DNA of 64,000 bases, taken from CADEDH01 sp047974625 (GTDB taxonomy: Bacteria; Actinomycetota; Acidimicrobiia; Acidimicrobiales; SZUA-35). A program made the position numbers and the translations under genes. The notes beneath the pieces were generated by a model. That model did no database searches and was not told the DNA's origin. It saw only the letters and a program-made list of their open reading frames with translations. The stretch spans positions 1 through 64,000 of the forward strand of contig JBKECK010000034.1 of assembly GCA_047974625.1 (NCBI GenBank), in the 5' to 3' direction. Shown in pieces: positions 49,000 through 56,266 of the stretch. How positions within the stretch are numbered: the first letter of the stretch is position 1; every line of letters begins with the position of its first letter.

Positions 49000-50927
49000 C
49001 GCCCCTCCCCCGTGGTCGCCATGGCCTGGTCTCCGGCCTGGTCGGCCGCGCCTTCGTCCCCGGCTTGCTCGCCGGCACCGGGAACGGTGGCCGGGGTGCC
49101 CCGCACCCGCACCCCAGGATCGGGGGCCACGCCGGCGTCAGGGGGCAGACCGAGCAACCGCACCGCATACGAGGCGATCTCGGCGAAGATGGGGGCCGCC
49201 TGTTCCGAGGCCGTGGTCTCGTTCTGGTAACCGGTCCCCACCGGTTCGTCCACCACCACCACCAGGGCCGCGGCCGGGTCGTCGGCGGGCAGGAAGCCGG
49301 CGAAGCTCAACACGTAGCGCCGCTCGCCGGCTTCACCGTAGGTGAGGGTGCCGGTACCGTCGTCGAACACCTTCCAGGCCGTGCCGGTCTTGCCGGCCAC
49401 CCGGTAGCCGTCGATGGCGGCCGGTTCGCCGGTCCCCCGCTCCACCACCTGGGTCAGCTCGTGGGTGACATGGTCGGCGGTGGCCGGGCCCACCACGGTG
49501 ACCGGCTCCCCGGCTTGGGGCCTGACCACCGAACCATCGGGCCGACGGAACTCGCGGACCAGGGTGAGTGGCTGTCGGACCCCGTCGTTGGCGATGGTGG
49601 AGTAGATCGACGCCAGCTGGGCCGCGTTGACGGTGACCCCTTGGCCGATCGGGATGGAGCCGTAGTCGGCGCCCCACCAGTCCTCAGGCGACCGGAGCGA
49701 TCCGGTGGCCTCTCCTTCCAGCTCCAACCCGGTGGGTTGGGAAATACCGAAATCGATCATCGTGTCGTACAAGCTCTCCGCCCCAACCGCCTGGGACACC
49801 AGGATGGTCCCGACGTTCATCGAATGCGCCAGGATGTCGTCGAGGGTGAACATCCCGGTGGCGTGGTCGGGATGGTCGACGAAGACCTTCCCCCCCACGG
49901 AGATCCGGGGTGGGACCTCGATGGCGGTGTCGGCGGTGTACCCCAGCCGTTCGCCGGCCGCGGCCATCACGACGGTCTTCATCACCGAGCCGGGCTCGAA
50001 GGTGTTGACGACCGCGGTGTTGTAGGAGGGGACCACGCACTCGTCGTCGCCGTTGCGGATGACCGAGGCCATGGCCAGGATCTCGCCGGAGGCCGGCTCG
50101 GTCATGACCGCCGTCAGCCCCTCGGCCCCACTGGTCCGGCAGTGATCGATCAGGGACTGCTCGGCCATGTACTGGATGCGGCTGTCGATGGTCAGCACGA
50201 TGTCCTGGCCCGGCGTGGCCGGTTCGACCTCGCGCTCGGCCACGCTGATGCTCCCGAACCGGCCGCGCTCGTACCGTTCGAGACCCGACGTGCCCGTCAT
50301 CTGGTCGCCGTACTGCTTCTCGACCCCGAAGATGCCCACCTCGTCGGGGTCGACCCGGCCGATGACCGCCTCGGCCAGGTGGCCGGCCGGATAGACGCGG
50401 TCCTGGTCGGGCACGTCGAACACCCCGACGAGGACGTCACCGGTCTCGTCGTCGTCGGCCAGCACCTCGATGGCGTCGGCCGTGTCGTCGTCGACGTCAC
50501 GGGCCAGCAACCGGTACCGGTCTTCGGTTGACGTCGCCGTCAGCTCCACCGTCAGCTCGCCCTCGTCGAGACCGAGCAGGGGAGCCAGCAGAGCGGCCGC
50601 GGCCGCCGGATCCGCGATCAGGGACGGGTCGGCGACGACCCGGTGACTGGGGGTGGCCGAGGCGAGCACGAACCCGTTCCGGTCGAGAATCGCCCCCCTG
50701 GGCGCGGCCAACTCCCGGATGGCGGTCCGCTGGTCAACCCCGAGGCTGCGGAAATGATCGGCGCGGGGCGTCTGGCGTTCCACCAGCAGCGCCACGAACC
50801 CGGCCCCGATGACGACGAACACCGACAGGAGCACGAAGACCCGGTTGCGCGGGTCGATCGGCTTCGCCGTTCGCCTGAACGTGCGCCGCCGTCGCTCCGC
50901 CTGGGCCGCTGCCCGTCGGTCGCTCAT
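48996..50927 (-). CDS. ftsI: Septal penicillin-binding protein (FtsI/PbpB, class B)
   Basis: Membrane-anchored D,D-transpeptidase, 643 aa. One N-terminal helix (VFVLLSVFVVIGAGFVALLV) follows a basic cytoplasmic tail. The dimerisation domain contains RGAILDRNGFVLASATPSHRV. The transpeptidase domain has FEPGSVMKTVV (SxxK, Ser near residue 312), LAHSMNVGT (SxN) and VAGKTGTAWK (KTGT, near residue 509). The C-terminus has a short Asp/Ala/Gly/Glu-rich tail, with no PASTA domains. ATG start overlaps the ftsL-like stop by 4 bases. Works with FtsW for septal wall synthesis. Confidence 0.95.
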   Translation of the reverse strand: MSDRRAAAQAERRRRTFRRTAKPIDPRNRVFVLLSVFVVIGAGFVALLVERQTPRADHFRSLGVDQRTAIRELAAPRGAILDRNGFVLASATPSHRVVADPSLIADPAAAAALLAPLLGLDEGELTVELTATSTEDRYRLLARDVDDDTADAIEVLADDDETGDVLVGVFDVPDQDRVYPAGHLAEAVIGRVDPDEVGIFGVEKQYGDQMTGTSGLERYERGRFGSISVAEREVEPATPGQDIVLTIDSRIQYMAEQSLIDHCRTSGAEGLTAVMTEPASGEILAMASVIRNGDDECVVPSYNTAVVNTFEPGSVMKTVVMAAAGERLGYTADTAIEVPPRISVGGKVFVDHPDHATGMFTLDDILAHSMNVGTILVSQAVGAESLYDTMIDFGISQPTGLELEGEATGSLRSPEDWWGADYGSIPIGQGVTVNAAQLASIYSTIANDGVRQPLTLVREFRRPDGSVVRPQAGEPVTVVGPATADHVTHELTQVVERGTGEPAAIDGYRVAGKTGTAWKVFDDGTGTLTYGEAGERRYVLSFAGFLPADDPAAALVVVVDEPVGTGYQNETTASEQAAPIFAEIASYAVRLLGLPPDAGVAPDPGVRVRGTPATVPGAGEQAGDEGAADQAGDQAMATTGEGR

Positions 50928-51655
50928 TCCACGCCGGCGTCCCTCACCGCCGGCAGGAAGACCGGGTCCTCGGCCCGGACCATGCCGAGCCCGGTGGCCC
51001 GCTCGACGATCTGATCGGGGGCGGTGGCCTGGTCGAGGTCCCGCTCGAGGGACGCCCGTTCGGCCTGGAGCTCCGCGATCTCGCTGCGCATGTCGTCCAG
51101 CTGCTGCTGGCCCTCCACCAGGCCGGCGTGGACCAGCGCCACCGCGAAAAAGGCCATGAGCACGGCCACGAACGCGAGGGCTAGGGCCCGCCGACGGCGG
51201 ACGATCCGGCGTCCGGACCGGACCTCCACCAGGCGGAGATCGGGCCGCGAGATCGGCCGGACCGGACGCCGGACGCGCTCGACCAGGGGGGCGACCTGGA
51301 GGCGGGGCGCCCGGAGCGAGCGGACCCGGGCGGAGCGGGTCCGGTCCCGCGGCGACCGGAGACGCCCGCTCGGCCGACGGGCCCGGGGCGAGGGGCCCCG
51401 CTGGCCGGGCTCGGTCCGGGCCCGCGGGTTCGGCCGGGTGCGGGTCTTGGATCGGGCGCGGGGGTTGGGCTGGGGTGCGGTACGGGTGGTGCCTGAGCGT
51501 TCCGAACGCCGACGGTCCCCGTCCCGGGTGCTTTCCCCGGGACGGGGGTCGGCGCCCCGCCCGGTGGGGGACGCGGAGGTGGACGGTCGGGGGCGGGGGG
51601 CGCCGCCGGAGGGCCGGCGGGTGCGGGGCGGGCGGGTGTCGAGAGCTGCGGTCAT
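50924..51655 (-). CDS. FtsL-like septum formation protein with long basic N-terminal extension
   Basis: Bitopic protein, 243 aa, positioned exactly where ftsL lies (rsmH-ftsL-ftsI). A single helix (ALALAFVAVLMAFFAVALVHA, about residues 155-175) is followed by a coiled coil (QQQLDDMRSEIAELQAERAS onward) and a short conserved-looking end (IVERATGLGMVRAEDPVFLP), as in FtsL/DivIC. The cytoplasmic N-terminus of about 150 residues is extremely rich in Arg, Pro and Ser, and much longer than in FtsL of about 100-120 aa. Assignment rests on topology and synteny. ATG 51655. Confidence 0.85.
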   Translation of the reverse strand: MTAALDTRPPRTRRPSGGAPRPRPSTSASPTGRGADPRPGESTRDGDRRRSERSGTTRTAPQPNPRARSKTRTRPNPRARTEPGQRGPSPRARRPSGRLRSPRDRTRSARVRSLRAPRLQVAPLVERVRRPVRPISRPDLRLVEVRSGRRIVRRRRALALAFVAVLMAFFAVALVHAGLVEGQQQLDDMRSEIAELQAERASLERDLDQATAPDQIVERATGLGMVRAEDPVFLPAVRDAGVE

Positions 51656-51752
51656 GATGGCTCGCTGGTGGCTGGGGTGAAAGGGGGTCGGGAAAGCGGG
51701 CCCTCGGAAGGGTCCTGGTCGGGGTGGTGGAGGTGGGAGGGCCGTGGTTGGC

Positions 51753-52694
51753 CTAGGCGGCGATGCGTTCGATGGCCCGGAGCCGGGCGCTGGCCGCCCT
51801 CGGGTTCCGTTGCACCTCCGCCTCAGTCGGTCGTCGGGCCAGGGGCCGGAGCGGCACGAACTTGGGTTCGTCCGGGGCCACCGGCAGGCCGGGCGGGGCC
51901 GTGCTGGTTGATCGTGACCGGAACACGTCCTTGACGATCCGGTCTTCTCCCGAGTGGTACGTGAGCACCAGGACCCGTCCCCCGACCGCTAGGGCGTCGA
52001 GGGTTGACTCCAGGGTGGGAGCCAGGATGGCGAGCTCGTCGTTGACCTCGATCCTGATGGCCTGGAACGCGCGGGTGGCGGGGTGCCGCCCCCGCCGGCG
52101 GGCGGCGGCTGGGATGGCCGCCACCACGATCTCGGCCAGGTGACCGGTGCCGGTGATGGGACGGGCGGCCACGATGGCTTCGGCGATACGACGGGCGAAT
52201 CGCTCATCGGCGTTGTCCCGTAGGATCCGCGTCAGTTCGTCGACATCGACCTCGTTGACGATGACGTCGGCGGCCACCGGGTCGCTCGGATCCATCCGCA
52301 TGTCGAGCGGTCCGTCGCGACGGAAACTGAATCCCCTCCCGGCCCGGTCGAGCTGTGGAGAGCTGACGCCGAGATCGAACAGGGCGCCACTGAGCTCGTC
52401 GACCCCCAGCTCGCCGAGGACGGGCCCGAGGCGGTCGAAACGGGTCCGACGGAGAAGGAACTGCCCACCTACATCGGTCAGGGCCCGTTCCGCCGCCTGC
52501 AGGGCTGTCGGATCACGATCCACCCCGATGAGACGGAGATCGGGCCGTGACCGGAGAATGGCCACCGCGTGGCCGCCCCCACCGACGGTGCCGTCGACGA
52601 AATCGCCGGGCGGGACCGTCGCGACGAGGGCCACAACATCGGAAACCATGACGGGATGGTGAACGAAGGGTGTGGAGTCGTCGGTGGCGTCCAT
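51753..52694 (-). CDS. rsmH: 16S rRNA (cytosine-1402-N4)-methyltransferase
   Basis: SAM-dependent MraW/RsmH, 313 aa. FVHHPVMVSDVVALV starts the family. FVDGTVGGGGHAVAIL is the SAM-binding glycine loop, LIGVDRDPTAL the acidic loop, then ALFDLGVSSPQLDRAGRGFSF and PLDMRMDPSDPVAADV. The C-terminal RAFQAIRIEVNDEL, VLTYHSGEDRIVKDVFR and NPRAASARLRAIERI are all present. ATG 52694 is the first start before the family N-terminus, with no strong Shine-Dalgarno. It is separated from mraZ by 296 bases containing a strong hairpin. Confidence 0.95.
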   Translation of the reverse strand: MDATDDSTPFVHHPVMVSDVVALVATVPPGDFVDGTVGGGGHAVAILRSRPDLRLIGVDRDPTALQAAERALTDVGGQFLLRRTRFDRLGPVLGELGVDELSGALFDLGVSSPQLDRAGRGFSFRRDGPLDMRMDPSDPVAADVIVNEVDVDELTRILRDNADERFARRIAEAIVAARPITGTGHLAEIVVAAIPAAARRRGRHPATRAFQAIRIEVNDELAILAPTLESTLDALAVGGRVLVLTYHSGEDRIVKDVFRSRSTSTAPPGLPVAPDEPKFVPLRPLARRPTEAEVQRNPRAASARLRAIERIAA

Positions 52695-52853
52695 CGGGGG
52701 CGACGGGCTCGACCCTTCGTGGGATCGGCCATCGATAGCCTCCCGGGCTACGGCGTCCGGCCAGGATTTCTCCCTGACTCGGACTGAAAGAGTAGCGGGC
52801 GGAGGTGTGGGGCAGAAGCACTCTCTCTGCATCCCGGGAGGCAATCGATGAAC

Positions 52854-52883
52854 GATTCCGGCTATCGGGTTTAGCCCGGAATC
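52854..52883 (-). promoter_or_regulatory. Strong stem-loop between mraZ and rsmH
   Basis: GATTCCGGCTA (52854-52864) and TAGCCCGGAATC (52872-52883) pair over 11 bp with one bulged C and a 7-nt loop. It sits in the operon leader of rsmH, 107 bases after the mraZ stop. On the minus strand it is preceded by AAAGGAG. It could be an attenuator or RNA-processing site. A separate perfect odd palindrome, ATCCGA-T-TCGGAT (52925-52937), and a related half-copy near 52910 lie between it and mraZ. No gene is visible in 52695-52990. Confidence 0.55.
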
Positions 52884-52990
52884 TCCTTTCTACGTGATCC
52901 GGCTGGTCCGATTCGAACGATCTGATCCGATTCGGATGATTCTGGTTATTCGGGCGATCTTGTCTTCGTTGCTGCGGGGCTTCGGCCGGG

Positions 52991-53416
52991 TCAGAGGCCG
53001 AGCCGGTTCACCGTTTCAGCCAGTTCGGCGGCGGCTTCATCGGTGTTGAGATCCTCGTTGTAGGTGTCGGCGGGCCATATTTCGACCCGGTCGAACAGGC
53101 CGCTCACCACGACTTGGGAGCCAAGGCTGAGTTGACCGGTCAGTTCCTTCGGAAGGGTGATCCGACCGGCCGAGTCGAGTTTGACTTCGCGGACGCTGTT
53201 CATGAGTTTTCGGAAGACCCGCATCGAGATGCGACCGGCTTCCAGTTCGGTTTTCCACTTCTCGGCCACGGCCCGGAAATCGTCCGGGCCCCAGAGACCG
53301 ATGCAGCCGTCCAGGAGCGTGACGTACCCCTTTTCGGCGACCTGAGCGCGAAACGGCGACGGCAGTACGACTCGACCTTTGTCGTCGAGAGCGTGTTCGT
53401 ACTGGCCGACGAACAA
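52991..53416 (-). CDS. mraZ: Transcriptional regulator MraZ
   Basis: DNA-binding regulator of the division cluster, 141 aa, forming rings of AbrB-like folds. The two SpoVT-AbrB-type repeats are visible: FVGQYEHALDDKGRVVLPSP with FRAQVAEKG, and VREVKLDSAGRITLPKELTG. IGLWGPDDFRAVAEKWK and SGLFDRVEIWPADTYNE are also typical. The start is TTG 53416, since family members begin at MFxGxYxHxLDxKGR; a GGGAG lies 12 bases upstream and no in-frame ATG or GTG is available. It is first in the operon and very probably autoregulates through the repeat array upstream. Confidence 0.95.
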   Translation of the reverse strand: MFVGQYEHALDDKGRVVLPSPFRAQVAEKGYVTLLDGCIGLWGPDDFRAVAEKWKTELEAGRISMRVFRKLMNSVREVKLDSAGRITLPKELTGQLSLGSQVVVSGLFDRVEIWPADTYNEDLNTDEAAAELAETVNRLGL

Positions 53417-53529
53417 GGTGTCACCCGTCTCCCATCAGTGTCGTGCTTGCGGTTCTTTGTTGCGGTGCTGTTGCCCTGTCACTGCGATGTCAATGCGGTG
53501 TTGCCGTGGTGTTGCTATCTGGGAGCGTC

Positions 53530-53565
53530 TCCCACTGCGCCACACTTTATGACACTTCGCCCCAC
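53530..53565 (-). promoter_or_regulatory. MraZ-box operator array
   Basis: Read on the minus strand, four GTG-beginning hexamers, GTGGGG, GTGTCA, GTGTGG and GTGGGA, occur at exactly 10-bp intervals (forward 53560-53565, 53550-53555, 53540-53545, 53530-53535). Known MraZ operators are GTGGG-type repeats at this period. The array lies 114 bases before mraZ and overlaps the predicted promoter, as expected for autorepression. Confidence 0.75.
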
Positions 53566-53572
53566 CGCGCAA
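53544..53572 (-). promoter_or_regulatory. Predicted mraZ operon promoter
   Basis: Minus strand: TTGCGC (forward 53567-53572), a 17-base spacer, then TAAAGT (forward 53544-53549), a perfect TANNNT -10. The hexamers are interleaved with the 10-bp repeats of the MraZ-box array. The leader would be about 120 bases. Confidence 0.6.
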
Positions 53573-53602
53573 CCACACCGCCCCCCTACGTGGACATATA
53601 CA

Positions 53603-53665
53603 CACTCAGAGTGAGAACAAATGTTCGTAATTACGAGGCTGTGATTTGCTCTGACCAGGGCAAAT
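53603..53665. promoter_or_regulatory. AT-rich regulatory patch with SOS-box-like and other palindromes
   Basis: Three adjacent palindromes lie between mraZ and the lipoate-ligase-like gene. CACTC-A-GAGTG is at 53603-53613. AGAACAAATGTTCG at 53614-53627 fits the GAAC-N4-GTTC core of LexA boxes of Bacillus/Actinomycetota type. ATTTGC-N10-GCAAAT is at 53644-53665. The patch is much more AT-rich than its surroundings. Either divergent gene could be controlled; LexA binding is inferred from consensus only. Confidence 0.5.
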
Positions 53666-53796
53666 GCTGGTGGTCCGCCGTGGTGGGGCGAAGTGGGGGG
53701 CGGTGGGGGGAGCTGGGAGGCCACCCCGCCTGGCAACGTCGGACCGCGCCGGGGCCACCCCACCCGCCGGGCCGGGCCCCACCGGCGGTAGACCGG

Positions 53797-53864
53797 GGCA
53801 GTACCGAACCGAGGGCAGTACCGAACCGAGGGCAGTACCGAACCGAGCCCAGTACCGAACCGAG
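53797..53864 (+). repeat. Four 17-bp tandem repeats just upstream of the lipoate-ligase-like gene
   Basis: Four head-to-tail copies of GGCAGTACCGAACCGAG (the fourth starts CCC) end 8 bases before the GTG start. They occupy the expected leader and ribosome-binding region; GAGG occurs in the last copy boundary. Copy number could vary between strains and alter expression. Confidence 0.85.
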
Positions 53865-53872
53865 GCCGAGCC

Positions 53873-54769
53873 GTGACGGAAGACGAGACCGTGTGGACCA
53901 TCAGCCGGAGCACCGGTACCGCCGCCGGGCTCCACCAACGGGCCGAACCAGAGCCGGTCACCCACCAGGTGTGGATCCACACCGTCACCGGACCCGCCCT
54001 CGTGCTCGGCAGCACCCAGGACGACAGTGTCGTCGATCACGGCAGCGCCGCCCGCTACGGGGTGGAGGTGTGCCGCCGCCGTACCGGAGGGGGCCTGGTC
54101 GACCTGGTGCCCGGTCGGCACTGCTGGATCGATGTGATCATCCCCACCACCTCGCCGTGGTGGGAGGCGGACGTGGGTCGGGCCTTTCACTGGTTGGGTG
54201 AGGTGTGGGCGGCCACGGTGGCCGACCTGGTGGGCCCCGATCCGACGGTAACCGTCCACCGGGGCGGCCCCGTGGGCCGCGACGCCGGCCGGGTGGTCTG
54301 TTTCGCCGGCCTCGGCGCTGGCGAGGTGACGGTCACGGCGGCTCCCCCCTCCTCTCCCCCACCGCGCCCCACCGACCCACCGCGCCCCACCGACCCACTG
54401 CACCCCGGGGGAGCCGTGAAGGTGGTCGGGCTCAGCCAACGCCGCTGGCGGACCGGGGCCCGGTTCCAGGGCGCCCTGCTGTGGGACTGGACCCCGGAAC
54501 CGCTGGCCGCCCACGTCCGCTCCACCGCTCTCGCCACCGCGGGCATCGAGCTGGACCGGCTCGCCGTCGGCCTGCCGCCAGACCCCGGTCGGGGCCCGCT
54601 CGACCCCGGTTCGGTGGCCGCGCGGTTCCTCCACCATCTACCCGGCCGCCCGCCCCCTGTCCGTGGACCGGTCCGGGCCGATTCGCCGACGGAACGGACG
54701 CCGGATCCGCCGGTGGCCGGCAGCGGGACCGCGAACGAACCCGGGGTCGCCGGAGGTGAACGGAGTTAA
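53873..54769 (+). CDS. Lipoate/biotin protein ligase A-B family protein (LplA-like)
   Basis: BPL/LPL catalytic-fold protein, 298 aa. RRRTGGGLVDLVPGRHCWID matches the RR-x-SGGG-x-V region of lipoate ligases and octanoyltransferases, and VKVVGLSQRRWRTGARFQGALL provides the conserved lysine and SQRR segment. A Pro-rich insertion (PPSSPPPRPTDPPRPTDP, about residues 160-178) separates the halves, and the C-terminus is a disordered Pro/Gly tail. It may attach lipoate or octanoate to a carrier protein, or be an actinobacterial paralogue of unknown target. GTG start. It is divergent from mraZ. Confidence 0.75.
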   Translation: MTEDETVWTISRSTGTAAGLHQRAEPEPVTHQVWIHTVTGPALVLGSTQDDSVVDHGSAARYGVEVCRRRTGGGLVDLVPGRHCWIDVIIPTTSPWWEADVGRAFHWLGEVWAATVADLVGPDPTVTVHRGGPVGRDAGRVVCFAGLGAGEVTVTAAPPSSPPPRPTDPPRPTDPLHPGGAVKVVGLSQRRWRTGARFQGALLWDWTPEPLAAHVRSTALATAGIELDRLAVGLPPDPGRGPLDPGSVAARFLHHLPGRPPPVRGPVRADSPTERTPDPPVAGSGTANEPGVAGGERS

Positions 54770-54799
54770 ATCGGTCTCTCCCGGACCTGCCCAACGGAC

Positions 54800-54805
54800 T
54801 AGGTT
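54800..54805 (+). promoter_or_regulatory. Candidate -10 box for a leaderless HNH-gene transcript
   Basis: TAGGTT fits TANNNT and ends 6 bases before ATG 54812, consistent with transcription starting at or next to the start codon. No recognisable -35. Confidence 0.35.
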
Positions 54806-54811
54806 GTCGGA

Positions 54812-55312
54812 ATGTCTCGGGCCCTGGTGCTCAACGCCACCTACGAACCCATAGGGGTGATCTCCGCCCGTCGGGCCGTCGTCCTCATGCTCGACGAGAA
54901 GGTCGACGTGCTGGCTGACGCCGGCCATCGGCTCAGCTCGGCCCGGCTCGATGTCACCGTGCCATCGGTGGTCCGGCTCCGGTACTACGTGAAGGTGCCG
55001 TACCAGCGCACGGCCCCGCTCAGCCGCCGGGCCGTGTTCGCCCGCGACCACGGGGCGTGCCAGTACTGCGGGGCCACGGCCGAGAGCATCGACCACGTCA
55101 TCCCCCGGTCCCGGGGCGGGACCCACACCTGGGACAATGTGGTGGCCTGCTGCCGGCGATGCAACACCACCAAGTCCGACCGGCTGCTGGAGAACACCAA
55201 CCTGACCCTGAGGACGGTGCCGGCCGCCCCCCGCCAGTTCGTCTGGATCAAGGTGGCGGCAGGATCGGTGCCCGACTCGTGGACCCCGTGGCTGGAACGG
55301 CAGGCGGCGTGA
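54812..55312 (+). CDS. HNH endonuclease family protein
   Basis: 166-aa protein. An N-terminal conserved part (RALVLNATYEPIGVISARRA with VVLMLDEKVDVL) precedes the HNH domain: FARDHGACQYCGATAESIDHV, IPRSRGGTHTWDNVVACCRRCN and TTKSDRLLENT. The two CxxC pairs (CQYC and CRRC) form the zinc site; the IDHVIPRSRGG His-Asn region is the catalytic core. This type is widespread as a single chromosomal copy in Actinomycetota; its cellular role is not known and no toxin or phage context is visible. The stop overlaps the next gene (GTGA). Confidence 0.88.
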   Translation: MSRALVLNATYEPIGVISARRAVVLMLDEKVDVLADAGHRLSSARLDVTVPSVVRLRYYVKVPYQRTAPLSRRAVFARDHGACQYCGATAESIDHVIPRSRGGTHTWDNVVACCRRCNTTKSDRLLENTNLTLRTVPAAPRQFVWIKVAAGSVPDSWTPWLERQAA

Positions 55313-55587
55313 CCAGGCCCGGGGAGGTCGGGGACCGGGGACCGGTGGCGGTGGCCGGCGCCCTCGCCGTCCGACCCCGGCTGTGGCCCACGGCGGTAGC
55401 CGCCGGCTGGTCCCTGGTGCCCCGCCACTGGTGGCGTCACCGGCCGTTCCTGCCCCTTCCCGATCGCCGCTGGCTCCGGTTTCGTACCGTCACCGCCTAC
55501 GGGGGTTCGGGGGCCGCCCTGGGGGCCGACGACGTGATCACCTGGCTGGAGTGGCGGCGCCGCTTCGGCGACGGCCGCTCCGACTGA
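55309..55587 (+). CDS. Small conserved actinobacterial protein of unknown function
   Basis: 92-aa basic soluble protein: VRPRLWPTAVAAGWSLVPRH, WWRHRPFLPLPDRRWLRFRTVT, AYGGSGAALGADDVITWLEW. It resembles small proteins found in many Actinomycetota with a WWR-PFLP-P-LRFR-T-YGG pattern, function unknown. The GTG start overlaps the HNH gene stop by 4 bases, which favours co-translation with it. No membrane segment or signal. Confidence 0.75.
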   Translation: MTRPGEVGDRGPVAVAGALAVRPRLWPTAVAAGWSLVPRHWWRHRPFLPLPDRRWLRFRTVTAYGGSGAALGADDVITWLEWRRRFGDGRSD

Positions 55588-55591
55588 ACCC

Positions 55592-56227
55592 TTGCCGTCG
55601 TCGTCGACCCTCCTGTCGTTCGCGCTCGTCGTCGGCCTGGTGACCCTCACCCCGGGCCTGGACACCGCCCTGGTGCTCCGCTCCGCCCTCAACCGCAGCC
55701 GGGCCGACGCCGCGGCCACCGCGGCCGGGGTCAACGTCGGGGTCCTGGTGTGGGCGGTGGCCGCCGCCACCGGGGTCTCCGCCCTGCTGACCGCATCCCG
55801 GACCGCCTACGGTGCCCTTCGCTACGTCGGCGCCGCCTACATGGTGGTGATGGGGCTCCGGCTACTCCGGGCCGCGTGGCGTGGTGAGCTTGGCCACGAC
55901 GACCCGGCGGACCATGCCACCTCCACCCGGTGGGGGGCGTTCCGGGTCGGCCTGCTCACCAATCTGCTCAACCCCAAGGTGGGGGCGTTCTACGTCGCCT
56001 TGCTCCCCCAGTTCATCCCCGCTGACGGGTCGCCGGTGGTGAGCGGCGTGGCGCTCGGCCTGGTGCACAACCTGGAGGGGATCGGCTGGTTCACCCTGAT
56101 CATCCTGGGGGCCGGCCGGGCCCGGAGCCAGCTCAGCCGGCCGGGCGTGGCCCGCTTCATCGAAGGGGCCACCGGGACGGCCCTGATCGGCTTCGGCGGC
56201 CGGCTGCTCCGCTCCGCCACCCCGTAG
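55592..56227 (+). CDS. LysE family amino-acid/metabolite exporter
   Basis: Membrane exporter, 211 aa, six predicted helices. LVVGLVTLTPGLDTALVLRSA is the LysE/RhtB N-terminal helix with the TPG motif, ALRYVGAAYMVVMGLRLLR the conserved third helix, then GLLTNLLNPKVGAFYVALLPQF (NPK motif) in the fourth. Substrate probably an amino acid or analogue. TTG start, 4 bases after the preceding stop. Last gene of the plus-strand run; convergent with the ROK kinase gene. Confidence 0.9.
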   Translation: MPSSSTLLSFALVVGLVTLTPGLDTALVLRSALNRSRADAAATAAGVNVGVLVWAVAAATGVSALLTASRTAYGALRYVGAAYMVVMGLRLLRAAWRGELGHDDPADHATSTRWGAFRVGLLTNLLNPKVGAFYVALLPQFIPADGSPVVSGVALGLVHNLEGIGWFTLIILGAGRARSQLSRPGVARFIEGATGTALIGFGGRLLRSATP

Positions 56228-56266
56228 CCCACGGCCTACAGCCCGGGCAGCGGGCCGACCCCGGAC

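Noticed and set aside
53488..53493. Perfect TTGACA on the minus strand between the MraZ boxes and mraZ
   Set aside because: No TANNNT lies 16-18 bases downstream; the promoter within the box array is a better fit.
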